From positions 11,315,764-11,379,763 of the forward strand of contig NC_080422.1 in assembly GCF_029873635.1 (NCBI RefSeq): 64,000 nt of DNA, read 5' to 3'. The notes beneath the pieces were generated by a model that saw only the letters and a program-made list of their open reading frames with translations, had not been told where the DNA came from and did not search any database. Position numbers and translations under genes: made by a program. The DNA comes from Malania oleifera (lineage: Eukaryota > Streptophyta > Magnoliopsida > Santalales > Ximeniaceae). This document shows, in pieces, positions 1-11,459 of this stretch (positions are counted from its first letter, which is position 1; every line of letters starts with the position of its first letter).

Positions 1-312
1 CACAATCCTGAATCTGCCACAATGTGTTCTCTCCAAGATGATTCAACCATTTCCAAAAAATCCCCATGTGACGTCCACATGTTCTAAAACCTGAAAGGCG
101 CTGGCCCATACCTCTCCATATTCGCACACAGTTGTAATAAGATAGGAGAATGATCTGAAGTATTTCTTTTTAACAAAGAAGTCTTAGCTTCACCATATTT
201 TATAGAAAAAAACATTATTAATCAGCACCCTATCCAATTTCGCCCAACTTCTTCTCAAACCTTGTTGGCCGTTACACCATGAAAATTGACTTCCTTCGAA
301 TTTGAGGTCCAA
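1..312 (-). mobile_element. L1-type LINE fragment, endonuclease C-terminal part
   Basis: Read on the minus strand, 312 down to 1 encodes the end of an L1-type ORF2 endonuclease domain (FEGSQFSWCNG, then RSWAKLDRVLIN) followed by the start of the linker to the reverse transcriptase. The same peptide occurs in the larger L1 at 30830-30910, so both belong to one subfamily. The frame carries stops and is dead. The LINE's 3' portion would lie left of the window. It stops abruptly at about 312, where an RTE-type LINE on the other strand begins; whether that is 5' truncation or interruption cannot be told. Confidence 0.75.
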
Positions 313-1408
313 TATGATATTTATTGACCTTGAGAAAGCATATGATAGGATACCTAGGGAAGTTTTATGTTGGGTTTTAGAAAAAAAGGGTGTATGTTGT
401 AGGTATACCGATGTCATTAAGGATATGTACGATGGAGTAATGACTAGTGTAAGAACTATAGATGGAGAAACTAGAGAATTTCCAATTGCTATAGGTGTAC
501 ATCAAGGATCTGCTTTGACTCCTTATCTTTTTGCTTTAGTGATGGACCAATTTACTAAGAGTATTCAAAATGAGGTTCCATGGTGTATGTTGTTTGCAGA
601 TGATATTGTATTAATTGACGAAACTAGGGACGGAGTAGAGGCTGAGTTAGAATTATGGAGAGAAGCTTTGGAATCTATAGACTTTAGGATAAGTAGAAAT
701 AAAATAGAATATATGACCATGTAATTTTAGTAATGATAGAAGGAATATTGGAGACAAAGTTAAGCTTAATGATGAAGAAATAAATAGCACTTGTAGATTT
801 TGATACCTTGGATCTATTATGCAAGTTGAAGAAGAAATTGAAGATGATGTAATGCATAGAGTTAAAGTAGGTTGGTTAAAATGGAGAAGTGCTTCAAGTG
901 TGCTATGTGATCGTAGAATATCCTTAAAATTGAAATGGAAGTTTTATAGGATAGCTATAAGACTAGCTATGCTATATGGATCAAAATGTTAGGCGATGAA
1001 GAAACATAATATCCAAAAAGTAAAAGTTGCCGAGATGAGAATGCTTAGATGGATGAGTGGTATAACATTGAAAGATAAATTAAGAAATAAACATATTTGT
1101 GGTAAGTTAGGTGTAACTCTTATAGAAGATAAGATAGCGAAGGGATGACTCAAATGGTATGGACACTTGCAACGTAGGCCTTATAATGCACATGTGAGGA
1201 AGAGTGACTTAATTACTGTGAGGGGCAGTAGAAGGGGTAGGGGTAGACCTAAAATAACTTGGGAGGAGATAGTGAGTAAGGATTTAATATCCTTGAATCT
1301 ATCAAAAGAAATGGTCCATGATCACATAAATTGGCGAAAAAGGATTTATATAGCCGACCCCACTTAGTGGGACTAAGGCTTGGTTGTGTTGTCTATTGTA
1401 TATAAATA
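313..1408 (+). mobile_element. 5'-truncated RTE-type LINE, reverse transcriptase to 3' end
   Basis: Non-LTR retrotransposon of the plant RTE clade. The sequence enters in the reverse transcriptase palm at FIDLEKAYDRIPRE, continues through GVHQGSALTPYLFALVMD and the catalytic FADDIVLI, and ends with the family's typical C-terminus (RGRGRPKITWEE, then DHINWRKRIYIADPT) just before a stop. The endonuclease and the first third of the RT are missing, as expected of 5' truncation. The 3' tail after the stop (GGCTTGGTTGTGTTG) is also typical of plant RTE elements. It directly abuts the target duplication of a SIRE-like solo LTR. Confidence 0.85.
315..1367 (+). pseudogene. RTE LINE reverse transcriptase pseudogene
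   Basis: Open from 315 to 724 (about 136 residues containing the RT motifs around FADD), then broken by stop codons; a second open stretch at 1167-1367 holds the conserved C-terminal region. The peptide between them is still recognisable as the RTE post-RT region in changing frames, so it has at least one frameshift and several nonsense changes. It cannot make a working enzyme. Confidence 0.8.
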
Positions 1409-1413
1409 ATAAT

Positions 1414-4400
1414 TGATGAGAATGGTGTATTCCCAAGAGGGGGGTGAATTGGAGATTTTAAAAATTTCTCTTAGGTTAGATTCAAATCGCAATCAGTATT
1501 ACACAACTTAGGGTCTTTTTAAGCAAACCCAATATCCACAAATATTTAACTGAGCAAATATTTAAACAATTAAAGCAATCTCAGTAATTTCTAATCATTC
1601 ATAGCAGTTAAAATGTAAGCATAAGTGCAGAAATTAAATAATGTAAGAGAAGGAGTGACACGAGATATATTATCGAGGTTTGGCAACTGTGCCTACGTCT
1701 GCGTCTCTAGCTAACCAGCCTAAGGATTCCACTAATGCTCACTTATAGGTGGAGCAACACAGGTTACAACCTCCTTTCCTTACTGGGTGAGGAAAACCTC
1801 AGATTAGATTACAGGGTTAACCCCAACCTACAACTACAACTTACAGGATGGTGCTCCTAGTTCTCATAACTAGGTCTGAACTAGTTTAAGACTTTCTTAA
1901 CCAGGTCTAAGTCTATCCGGTGCACGTTACAAGCCAGTGTAATCCTCTTCCGACGATCACACATCGAGAATACAACAGATATAAAAATTTACGTACAAAT
2001 AAAGTGCTTCTTCACTAAGCAGATGTGTATAACAATAAGCACTAGATGCACTCACGCAGATATGAATTGAGCTCAGTGAGTATGTGTATTTTTCACAACA
2101 ATATTTTTTCAATCAAAACAAAAAGTGTGAAAAATAATTTTCTCAATAATAACAATGAGAAACCTTTCAAGTAAAGGTTTATAAATGAAAATATGCTTAA
2201 GGTTCTCTTTTTAATATCCCAAGAAGTTTTCCCAAAATAATTTTTCAAATAAAGTTCAAGGAAAGTGAAGGCTTGTGCTCATAAAGATTTTTTGCTAATA
2301 AAACAAATGAGCTTTTGAATCTTGCAAAGAGTGTGCAAAAGATTCACAAGCCTATATGAAGTTTCTCCCAAAAATATTTATCAAGAAAACTATATGGGAG
2401 AACCTTTAGCTATACTCTCAAAAATTGATTTTCAAAATAAAATGTAAGTGAGAGTATTTTGCTTACAATAATAAATAAATGCCAAACTGAAAATGAATCA
2501 AAGCTCTCTTTCAAGGAAGATTTTTCAAATGAAAGTGAGAAAGAGAGTAAAAATTAAGCATAAAAATTAGAGAAGACTCTTGGACTAATCTCGTTACTAA
2601 TCTTGCTTATGAAGGGGGTATATATAGAGTCTCCAAGAAAATCGATCCGTCAGGGACTTGGTGGGGATTTTTAGAAATGTTTAATTAAAAAATAACCCTA
2701 TTTAGCGCTAAAAATTTTGGGCAACCTGAGAGGTTTGGTCGATTGACTTAAAGGGTCGGTCGGTTGAGCCCTCTAAGATATTCAAAAATATATGAGACTT
2801 GGTCAGTTGAGCACAGGGCCGGTCGGCCGTGCTAAGGACGATTTCCAAATCTTCGTACGTTCGGTCGACCGGGGCTATTTTTAGTTCATTTAGTTGGTTG
2901 TTTGAGGATGCTGAAAAGATTCCGCCGAACGGTCGGGCGACCATGGACGATATGTGATTATACGCCACAGTTGCGTAATTATGCATTTAAATTCATGCAT
3001 CAAGATTATAATTTTAATTAAAATTCCTGATTTTGTGTAATATTTTAATCATCAAACTCACCAGATAATTTTAAGATAAATTAGCCTACTTTTGTTGAAA
3101 ATCTGTGGACACTCATATTTTATTATTGCAGGATAATTTTGGAAGCCGAGCCATGCACGCAAAGAAAGGTCGTTTTCGATGTTATTTCGTAATCTGTGTG
3201 TAACTCTCTTATACGAGCTCCAATTCAGATGATTCAAGATACTATAGAAAGATAAGAGAACCCTATACAACTTTGATGTTTTGTATTTTGAGAAATACTA
3301 ACTGCATCAAGGTCAAAATCGGACGTGAAGTTACCATACGCTGTTTTTATGGACTATTTCGGCATTACTTCATAAACTAGGCGTAACTTTCTTGTCCAAG
3401 CTCCAATAAAGATAATTAAAAATGATGTGGAAAGCCAAGAAAGAGCTCTACAACTTTTATGTTTTCAGTTTTGAGAGATACAAGTTTTATTATGGTAGAA
3501 ATATGGTTTGAAAGTGGAGGACAGACTGTGTGCTTTTGAAAAAAGAAAAGAAAAGAAAAAGTTAACAATATATAAAAGGTGATGTGACCCGGCCATGCAG
3601 CCGGGTCATCTTTCTAGGTGCGTTGCATGGATTTTGGATGGATAGGAGGCTTCAAGAAAGAAGGGGATTGGTGGAAAGGAAAAGGGGGTTTTTATAAAGA
3701 ATTTTTTTTTTGGAGAAATAGGGGGCCGCACCACACAGAAAAGGAAGATAGGGTTTGAAATCCCTTAAGGGTGTGAGGCACAAAGGAAAGGGGAGGAAAA
3801 TAGGGTTTTGGAGGAATCTTTTGGGAAGAGGCCGTGAAAAGAGGGAGGCAGCTGTGCTGTAAAAAAAGAAAAAGAGAATTCTTTCGAAAAGGCGGGGGGG
3901 GGGGGGGGGGGGGGACCAGCAGCTCTGGGGAGATATTTTTTGGTTTCTTTTGGGGGTGCTGCAGAGATGAAAGAAACGAACAACAATGGTGGTTGGCGGT
4001 ACGCTGAAAAATAAAAATCTTTTCAGGAACTGGAGAGCAGCGAACAACAATGGTGCTCAGGGTGTTCGTGGCGCGCTGTGGGTGTTGATTTTTTTTTCTA
4101 CTCTCCAAATAAAAGAACGCATGGTGAAAACGTTTATGTTTTATTTAATTTTCGACATAAGCTAATTTTTGTTTTCTAGGAAAACGATGTAGCCCAGTTT
4201 TAAACTATGCTTGTCTTCGATGCTAATCTGAAGTAGTTTTTTTTAATGTTTGTTTGAGTTATTCTACATTTAATGCTTTTAATTAACTGACCATTAATTA
4301 GATGTTGTTCTTGTGATTTTCGACCGAAAGGGGGAATTATAGGATAGATCTAGGATATTTCAGCATAGGTAAATATAGAGATTGAAAGACTTGTATGAAC

Positions 4401-5433
4401 TTACGTAGCATAAAAAATCGAGGGTCTTATTGTGATCTTGCATTATTAATTTGTATACTCTTATGTTAAATAATAAACAAGAATAGGTTCCGATTGACTA
4501 TCCAAAGAGGTTTTTGAAAAAAAAAAAAAATGGAGATTTGCTAACAAATAGAGAAAATGAGGTCGAATTAGCTAGATGAGTAAAACATAGTGAGAAACTA
4601 GGTGAAATCAGTTTCTTAGAAGTTTTCATCCTCATTAATTTGATACGTGGCAACCAGTTTTATTTTCCGTTGAATAGTTTATTTAAAGTAGCCTTATTTC
4701 AATTTCGCATTCTAAAATTATTAATCTTTCTAAATAAAATCAGGATTAGTACAATTTCAGTATTTGGTAAAATTAAGACATCAATCCCTGAGGACGATAC
4801 CCTTCACATCACTATATTATAAAATTATAATACTGTGCACTTGCAGTTTTGCACCAATCAATATGTTCATTTTGGTTCGGTTGGCCGAGGTTATAAAGAA
4901 CCGCCCCACGCGGCAGGTTCGGTCAATCGAGAGTTTAAGTACATGAGTGGTCGGTCGGCCTAGACTTTTTAATTAAGCCTAAAAATGCAATGTCGGTCGA
5001 CCGAAGTCTTTGTAAAATTAATTTTAGCCCTGTTTTTGCCCCAATTTTGACCCTAAAGATATTTCAAAAATCCTTGTTTGATTTTAACTTTTTATGAAAA
5101 AAATTTTTTGATTAAAGTTTAGGTGCCCTAAGGTCTGTCTACGGTCATCTGAGCTTTATCATGATACCATGCATGAAATGCATTATTATAGACCAAATTA
5201 TGAAACAAAAATGAATTTACAATCAAATCAAATGTCTTCTTCTTCTTCTTTTACTCTTCTAGTTCTTTATGGAATACGCCGGACAGTTTGTTCTTTAACT
5301 CCTTCGCTTTTCCATTTCTCCTTTACCTCATTTGTGTGTTAAATCATAAACCTGTTAAAAAACACAAAATGAATACATGATATATGAGTACTTTGTTAGC
5401 ATCAAAACAGAGATCAGACTCAAAAGGTCAATA
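1414..5433 (-). mobile_element. SIRE/Maximus-like Ty1-copia solo LTR (interrupted)
   Basis: Minus-strand LTR flanked by ATAAT at 1409-1413 and 5434-5438. The left end matches the ends of two other copies in this window (CCCAAGAGGGGGGTGAATTGG); the right end reads inward on the minus strand as TGACCTTTTGAGTC, typical of a SIRE LTR start, with the terminal CA mutated to TA on the plus strand. Removing the nested LTR (2955-4860 plus its 5-bp duplication) leaves about 2109 bp, close to the other copies (2144 and 2210 bp). No internal coding region flanks it, so it is a solo LTR. A minus-strand TATA (TATATATAG) lies near 2619-2627, with GGTCGACCG-type palindromes at about 2740-2930 upstream of it. 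Confidence 0.85.
2955..4860 (+). mobile_element. Athila-type solo LTR, 1906 bp
   Basis: Starts TGATTATACGCCACAGTTGC and ends TTTTGCACCAATCA, with perfect 5-bp target duplications ATATG at 2950-2954 and 4861-4865. The start is homologous to the 1865-bp LTRs of the gag-only element at 46747-60399 (TGATTATGCGCCGAAATTGC), so it is a diverged member of that family. It contains a run of G at about 3893-3914 and purine-rich, polyproline-like reading frames that are not genes. It sits inside the SIRE-like LTR at 1414-5433 and is therefore younger. No internal region remains, so it is a solo LTR. Confidence 0.9.
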
Positions 5434-6540
5434 ATAATGATTAAGATATTTTATATTAAAAACATTATTATCTATTTATATTCAATGATGTTATAGCATT
5501 AATGTTTTTTTTAAGATTTATGTAATATATTATATTATATTATATTATATATAGTATTAGATTAATATTATTTTTTATATTTATATAGTATATATCTTAT
5601 TATATTACATATAATATTATATTATAACACATATGTGCAACTATTAAATACTTTTCTATACTATATTATTATTAAATTTTATTATTATAATTTATAATTG
5701 ATGATAATAAATATTCAATTTTATTTTATTTATTTTTAAGATTAAAAATAATAATATGATAAATCAATAATCATATTACAAGTATATTATAATATTTAAC
5801 ATTTAATATAGCTCCATTAATTTTTTTTATATGTTGTAACATTATTATACATAACACAAAATATTAATAATGATGATTTAATATTTATATTAAAATATAT
5901 CATAAAATTTAAAATATTAATAATGATATCATAACATTAATATTATTTTTAAAATTTATGTAATATATACTATACTTATATTAATATAAATTATCATATT
6001 ATAATAAATACTGTGCTTTTAGGTATCAGAATTTGATTATAGAGTAAAAATTAGGAACCAAAATATAGGTAAAAAGGAAAATTCCATTCTTGCATGGAAT
6101 GGGAATCAGAATAAGATTACTGTAAAACAAACCTTGGGTATGAAAATCATTTTAATTCCGATTCCTAGAGTTGATTTCCACTACCACTGGAAAAGTCAAA
6201 ACTCCTCAAAGAAACAGGAGTAGCTAAGAGTTGTTGAGAAGTAGCATAGAGAGCATAAGAGAATTAGATGAGATGAATTTAAAGAAGGGAGAGCTCTGCT
6301 GATAAAGATAGTGACTGGAGAGGAAAAAACTAAGAGGTAATTAAGTACCTTTAATTTTTCATGTATGCATGTGGTTTTGGTCATTTTAATGAAATGTGTT
6401 TGATTAAGAAAATGTTGTAGAATTGTTGAGAAATAGGGAGAATTGTGTGATAAAATCAATTTGCAGAATTTTAAAATGTGTTTAATTTGCAAAATTGGAA
6501 TTAATTTCTAAAAAATTGGCCAATATTGATTTGAGTACTG
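5434..6540. other. AT-rich stretch without recognisable gene
   Basis: About 1.1 kb of very AT-rich DNA, especially 5440-6010, rich in ATATT/TATAAT. Around 6075-6180 there is GGAATGGGAATC followed by an inverted-looking ATTCCGATTCC, the kind of subterminal sequence seen in small MITEs, but no ends or target duplications could be fixed. No supported coding region or RNA gene was seen. Confidence 0.4.
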
Positions 6541-8035
6541 ACTTTATTCTCTATTCAACCTTTTTTAAAAAAAACCCTTAGTTAAAATTTGAACCCAAGA
6601 TTGAAAGCCCAAAATGAAAGACCGTAACCTAGTCTTTTACAATCGCAAAATTTTGAGTCAAAATACCCTAACTAAAACCTAAGTTGAAAGGCACAAAGAT
6701 TTGCGTCAACTTGGCCTAAAATCCCAAACATTCGATTTGAGAACCCAGGTTTAAGAAACTCGATCCATGAAACCCCAAACCTGACCCAGGGACCCGAATC
6801 AATTTGACTCGAGTCCAAGTCAACTAACCCTTTAACCTATTTGTTTTAACTTAGCCTAATTAACCAACCCAATATTCCTTAACCCAATAATAGTCCAAAT
6901 CCAAGCTGAACCCAATATCCATTCAACCCAAATCCTAAACTAACTCAGCTCATTTAAACCAAGCTCATTACCTAATTAAATCCAGACCTCCTCAGACCCA
7001 ATTAGGCATAGCCCTAACTCAACCTAAGTTTAGATTCAATTGATCCATGTACCAATTACACTAAGCCTGACCCAACCAAACCAACATGGCTCAATCCAAG
7101 TCAAATCCCATACCTATGATCCATTTACATAGCCCTATCCTTGGACCACCCCGTTTTTTTTTTTTTTTAAATTTATTAATTTATTTTAATTCACTTTTAA
7201 TTCATAAAATCAGAAAAGTAAATAAAATATCAAGAAAGTTTTTTAAAAAATCAGAAAAATATATAAAAATTCTTTGAGTCATTTTGACCTAGGGAACTAA
7301 AAAAATGGAAAAAAAAAAAATTCCAAGAATAAATAAATTATAGAAAATTCTTTTGAAATCTTAGAAAATGGTAGAAAAATTCCCATAAATTGTAGAAAAA
7401 TTTTCAATAATTTTAGAAAAAATTTTGATAACTTTTTTGAAAATCCGAGAATGTTTTAAAATATTTTTCACTTGAATTTTATGCATTTTTATGATCATTT
7501 TACTTGTTTTATACTTGTATATATCATATTTTGTGTGTGTGTTACATGTATGCATCTCAATGATAAAATAAAGGGTAAAGAGGTATTTTAGATGTCACCT
7601 ATATTAGTTATGAAGGAAATTTATCTAATAAGATCCCCTTATTTAAAGGTCTTATTAGACATTCCTAAGTCGCACATAATATATATTGCATTTTATTTTG
7701 GAATTTCAATGTTTATTGGACTTGTTTAGGAATTAATTAAGGACGATATGATTCAAATTTGGGTAATTCATAATTAATCAGGTAACATTCGTAGAATAAG
7801 TGTGTAGGGGATGCTAATATCTTCCCCTCGCATAACTGTACTACTGATCCCAACTTTGGTAAAAGCAAATCAACTACTAGTTCCTTGGCCTTAGGATTAG
7901 TTTAGGGACCAATCTATGAGTAGTAAATAGATGAACTAACCTCATCTAGGAAAATAACATGTTAGTAGCGACTCTATCGAACCATCAATATTATTATTAC
8001 CACCCGCCATTTCGGACCTATTCTCCGAAACAAAT
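6540..8035 (+). mobile_element. Ogre/Tat-like Ty3-gypsy LTR remnant (copy A)
   Basis: A run of CCCAA-type sequence (6590-7100), a poly-T and lysine-codon-like A/T stretch (7145-7460), then landmarks of Ogre/Tat LTRs: AAGGGTAAAGAGGTATTT, TCTAATAAGATCCCCTTA, GTGTGTAGGGGATGCTAATA and a primer-site-like AGTAGCGACTC at about 7965-7975. The same landmarks in the same order occur at 39780-40200. No gag or pol was seen. Left and right limits are approximate and target duplications were not found. Confidence 0.5.
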
Positions 8036-8411
8036 ATCAAAATATTTAACTAATTTGCAGGAGGTTTTTATTTATTTATTTATATTTATTTTTATTTGAG
8101 TTTTTATCATTTTGAGGAATTGCCCTTTTCATTGCTGAGAGCTAGCTAAATAGTAGATAGAGATAGAAGTCACTGACTCACAAATGCCCTAAGGACGGCT
8201 AAGAGGATGAACAATATTGGTGAAACATTTTAGATATGAAATTGTGAGGATTGGGATACTGATATACTGAAAGATTTGGTAGGGGTCCCCAAAACGGATG
8301 AGATTTTGTTGTCATTTATAAAGCACAAGTCCGGGCCGGATGTATTTATTTGGAAGCCTTCCATTAATGGAAAATTTTCAACTACCTCAGCTTGGGAGGT
8401 GATAACTTCAA

Positions 8412-8780
8412 AATAACGAAGGTAACAACCTCTTCTGTTTTCATCAATGATTTAACCTTTTCGAATTCTGTCTGTAACTCACTAAAGGCTTAGGAAACAA
8501 AGAGAAGATGTGTACGAACGAGATATCCAGCAACAAGAAGAAGGAAAAGGATTGAATAGAGGAATTCCCAAACATTTTACGATCTCAGATGTGTCAATAT
8601 CAATGGTGACTCATTATTTTATATGATTTCAAGAAAGCCTCTATGGTGAAATCGGTAGACATGCTGCTCTTAGGAGGTAGTGCTAGAGCATCTCAGTTCG
8701 AGTTTGAGATACACTAGGTCTTATAATGAATTCTATTCTTGATTTTCATTTCAAACTCTTTCTTGTTTTACTTAAAATTA
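8412..8780. other. Foreign block inside LINE A containing a plastid-type tRNA copy
   Basis: LINE homology stops after AGCTTGGGAGGTGATA near 8405 and resumes near 8795 (GGATGGAGTGGGTCTGGCAT); about 90 bp of LINE sequence expected there is missing. The block between holds a degenerate plastid-type tRNA-Leu at 8637-8716 and otherwise unrecognised sequence. It could be a nuclear insert of organellar DNA, perhaps joined during repair of a break. The flanking sequence was not recognised as plastid spacer, so the extent of organellar DNA is uncertain. Confidence 0.5.
8637..8716 (+). tRNA. Degenerate plastid-type tRNA-Leu(UAG) copy
   Basis: From GCCTCTATGGTGAAATCGGT through GCTGCTCTTAGGAGG and GCTAGAGCATCTCAGTTCGA, this matches the plastid trnL-UAG gene in order: D-arm, anticodon loop with TAG, long variable arm and T-loop TTCGAGT. 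The T stem still pairs. The acceptor stem does not: the 5' strand GCCTCTA faces ATACACT where TAGAGGC would be needed. It is therefore a pseudogene of organellar origin, not a working nuclear tRNA. Confidence 0.75.
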
Positions 8781-9702
8781 ATATTAGGAGTAGTACCCAT
8801 GGATGGAGTGGGTCTGGCATAAACTGCTATCTAAGAAAGTTTCAATGTGTATGTGGAAAGCCATGTTCCAATTTCTTCCTATAAATGAGAGACCGTGGAA
8901 ACTCGGAGTTGATATGGTCTCATGTTGCAACTGGCGTGTGCATAAAAAAAGAGGAATCTATCAATCATGTTCTAAGTACGGGGTTCATCGTAAGTATGGT
9001 TTGGAAGAGAGTAGCGTATATTTTGGGAATTCTAAATTTTGCTAATGAACCTTAGAGGGTGAAAATTAGTAGATGGTTCAGATGTGCCAAAAAATCAACA
9101 CAAAAGGTATGATCATCGATTTGTTGCCTACAATAATTTCTTGGAAACTATGGCTCAGACATTGAAAAGCCAACATAGAAAATAAGTATGAGTCAGGGAA
9201 TGCAGTTTGGTTATTGGTGAGGTTTTGGCTCGCAAAAATTGCTGAAGGAGTGAAGGGTTCTCTACCTTCTATTGATAAAAATTTATTGGAAGAGTTTCAA
9301 GTGAAAATAATGATACTGAAGGTTAGAACTCCTCGAAAAGTAGTCTAGAAAAAGCCTCCTGTAGGTTGGTTGAAACTAAATATTGATGACACTTGTAGGG
9401 GAAATCCGAGTTCTTGTGGTGGTGGTGGTGGTATCATTCGCGACTCTTCAGGTAATATTAAGGCCGCTTTCTCTAAAAAAATTTGAGCCGCGTACTAATA
9501 ATGGAGCGGAGTTGCAGGCTCTTACTAGTGGTGTTCGGCTACGTAAAGAGTTGAGATATCAGAATATTTGTATTGAATGTGACTTAGAATTGGTAGGAGG
9601 ATGGATCACATCTGGAATTTGCTCCTCCTGGTACTTATAGGACTTTTGGGAATTGTTAGAGGATGAGCTTCAAGGCCTTCAGTTCTCTACTATAAGAAAA
9701 TT

Positions 9703-9888
9703 GATTTTTAGTGACAGAGGTATTAGTGAAGGCTGAAATTTCATCACTAAAAGTGCAGTATTAGTGACGAATTTTTAAAACCGTCAATAATAGTTTAGGT
9801 ATTAGTGACGAAATTCAATTCGCCACTAATACTGCACTTTTAGTGACGGAATTTCATCCTTCACTAATACCTCAGTCACTAAAAACCA
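9703..9888. repeat. Large inverted repeat at the left CACTA end
   Basis: Arm 9703-9771 (beginning GATTTTTAGTGACAGAGGTA) is the near-exact reverse complement of 9818-9888 (ending CAGTCACTAAAAACCA), with a spacer of about 46 bp that also contains TAGTGACG motifs. A transcript could fold into a stem of roughly 68 bp. It lies immediately inside the element terminus, where transposase-binding subterminal repeats are expected. Confidence 0.8.
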
Positions 9889-10064
9889 GTTTTTCCTGCT
9901 CAAACCAGTGTGGGAAACCACTTTTCACGTGAAAACTATCCCGGAAAAATATTACCAATGATTCTTGGGGTATTAGTGACGATTTCAATGCGCCACTAAA
10001 AGGAATTTATTAGTGATGGTTAATAAGCCGTCACTACTATTATTGTATTAATAAAAAAAAAAAA

Positions 10065-11005
10065 TTATTTCACACTATTAGTGACGGTTTTTCAGATTTG
10101 TCACTATTAGTCAAAGAATCGCCACTACTAGTTCTTTTATATAAAAAAAATAAAAAAAATTATTTTACACTATTAGTGATGGTTTTGGAGATTCGTCACT
10201 ATTAGTCCCTTATTAGTGACGGTTTAGAGAACCGTCATTATTAGTTCTTATATATATATATATATATATATAAATATTTCACACTATTAGCGACGGTTTT
10301 GGAGATTCGTCACTATTAGTTTCTTATTAGTGATGGTTTAGAGAACTGTCACTACTAGTTCTTTTATATAAACAAAATAAAAAAAATTATTTCACACTAT
10401 TAGTAACGGTTTTAAAGATTCATCACTATTAGTCCCTTATTAGCGACGGTTTAGAGAACCGTCACTGCTAGTTCTTTTATATAAAAAAATAAAAAAAATT
10501 TATTTCACACTATTAATGACGGTTTTAAAGATTCGTTACTATTTGTCCCTTATTAGTGACGGTTTAGAGAACCGTAACTACTGGTTCTTTTATATAAAAA
10601 AAATAAAAAAAAATTTATTTCACACTATTAGTAACGGTTTTAAAGATTCGTCACTAGTAGTCTCTTATTGGTGACGATTTAGAGAACCGTCACTATTAGT
10701 TCTTTTTCATAAAAAAAATAAAAAAAAAAAAAATTTATTCCACACTATTAGTGATGGTTTTGGAGATTCATTACTCTTAGTCGGTTATTAGTGACTGTTT
10801 AGAGAACCGTCAGTAATAGTTTTTTATTTAAAAAATATGAAAATGATTTATTGAACACTATTAGTGAAGGTTTCGAAGATTCATCACTATTAGTCGATTA
10901 TTAGTGACGGTTTAGAGAACCATCACTAATAGTTTTTTATTTAAAAAATATAAAAATAATTTATTTAACACTATTAGTGATGGTTTTAAAAATTCGTCAC
11001 TAATC
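10065..11005. repeat. CACTA subterminal tandem array, ~114-bp unit, nine copies
   Basis: Nine units begin with (C)ACACTATTAG at about 10071, 10166, 10280, 10393, 10506, 10621, 10741, 10854 and 10968. Each contains a TTAGTGACGGTTT...TTCGTCACTATTAG half and a TTAGTGACGGTTTAGAGAAC...CGTCACTA half, followed by an A-rich spacer. The units differ by scattered substitutions, so the array is not recent. Arrays of this kind usually bind the CACTA transposase. Confidence 0.85.
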
Positions 11006-11274
11006 ACATTGAAAAACCCACGAGGGTTCCCCCAATCTCCCTCCTTTCCTTCCAATACTCCTTCCCTTCCCTCCTTCACTCCCGACACCCGATCCTTTCC
11101 CTAAGCTCACTCCTTTCCCTCCAATCCTCTTCCTTTCCCTCCGTCTCTCGATCTCTCAATCTCTTGGATCTCTCTCTTTTAGTCTCTCCATCTCTCTTTG
11201 TCGTCGGCTACATCATCGCCGAGGACGAAGAGCGAAGGCCGATGACTTCATCAACAAGTTTAAGCAGCAGCTGA

Positions 11275-11412
11275 TGTAATGCCACAGAAAATTATATGCT
11301 TTGGAATGTAACAAAATAAATAATTAATTAATAAAATTTATTTTTATTTTTATTTTTATTTTTATTAAATTAAATAAATTATTATTTATTAAATATTATA
11401 ATAATAATATTA

Positions 11413-11459
<47 letters not shown>

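Larger units (their letters stand above)
8226..9689 (+). mobile_element. L1-type LINE (LINE A), 5' part up to the CACTA-like insertion
   Basis: 5'-truncated L1-type ORF2. It begins around TLKDLVGVPK-like sequence, then after an inserted block (8412-8780) continues with the post-RT zinc-finger region (EWVWHKLLSKKVSMCMWKAM) and the plant L1 RNase H domain (KLNIDDTCRGNPSS, then EPRTNNGAELQALTSGV and the ECDLELV region). Several stops and frameshifts make it dead. The RNase H is cut at about 9689 by the CACTA-like element, and the rest of the LINE resumes at 26462. It belongs to the same subfamily as the LINE at 40338-42121. Confidence 0.8.

Noticed and set aside
3652..4108. Minus-strand frames of 73-138 codons with polyproline
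   Set aside because: Produced by the G-run at 3893-3914 and purine-rich sequence in an Athila-type LTR; no family resemblance and three frames are open at once.
6075..6185. Possible MITE (GGAATGGGAATC ... ATTCCGATTCC)
   Set aside because: No pair of ends or target duplication could be fixed, so not listed as an element.
10065..11005. CRISPR-like array
   Set aside because: The regularly spaced repeats are CACTA subterminal repeats with A-rich linkers in a plant genome; spacers are not unique and there are no cas genes.
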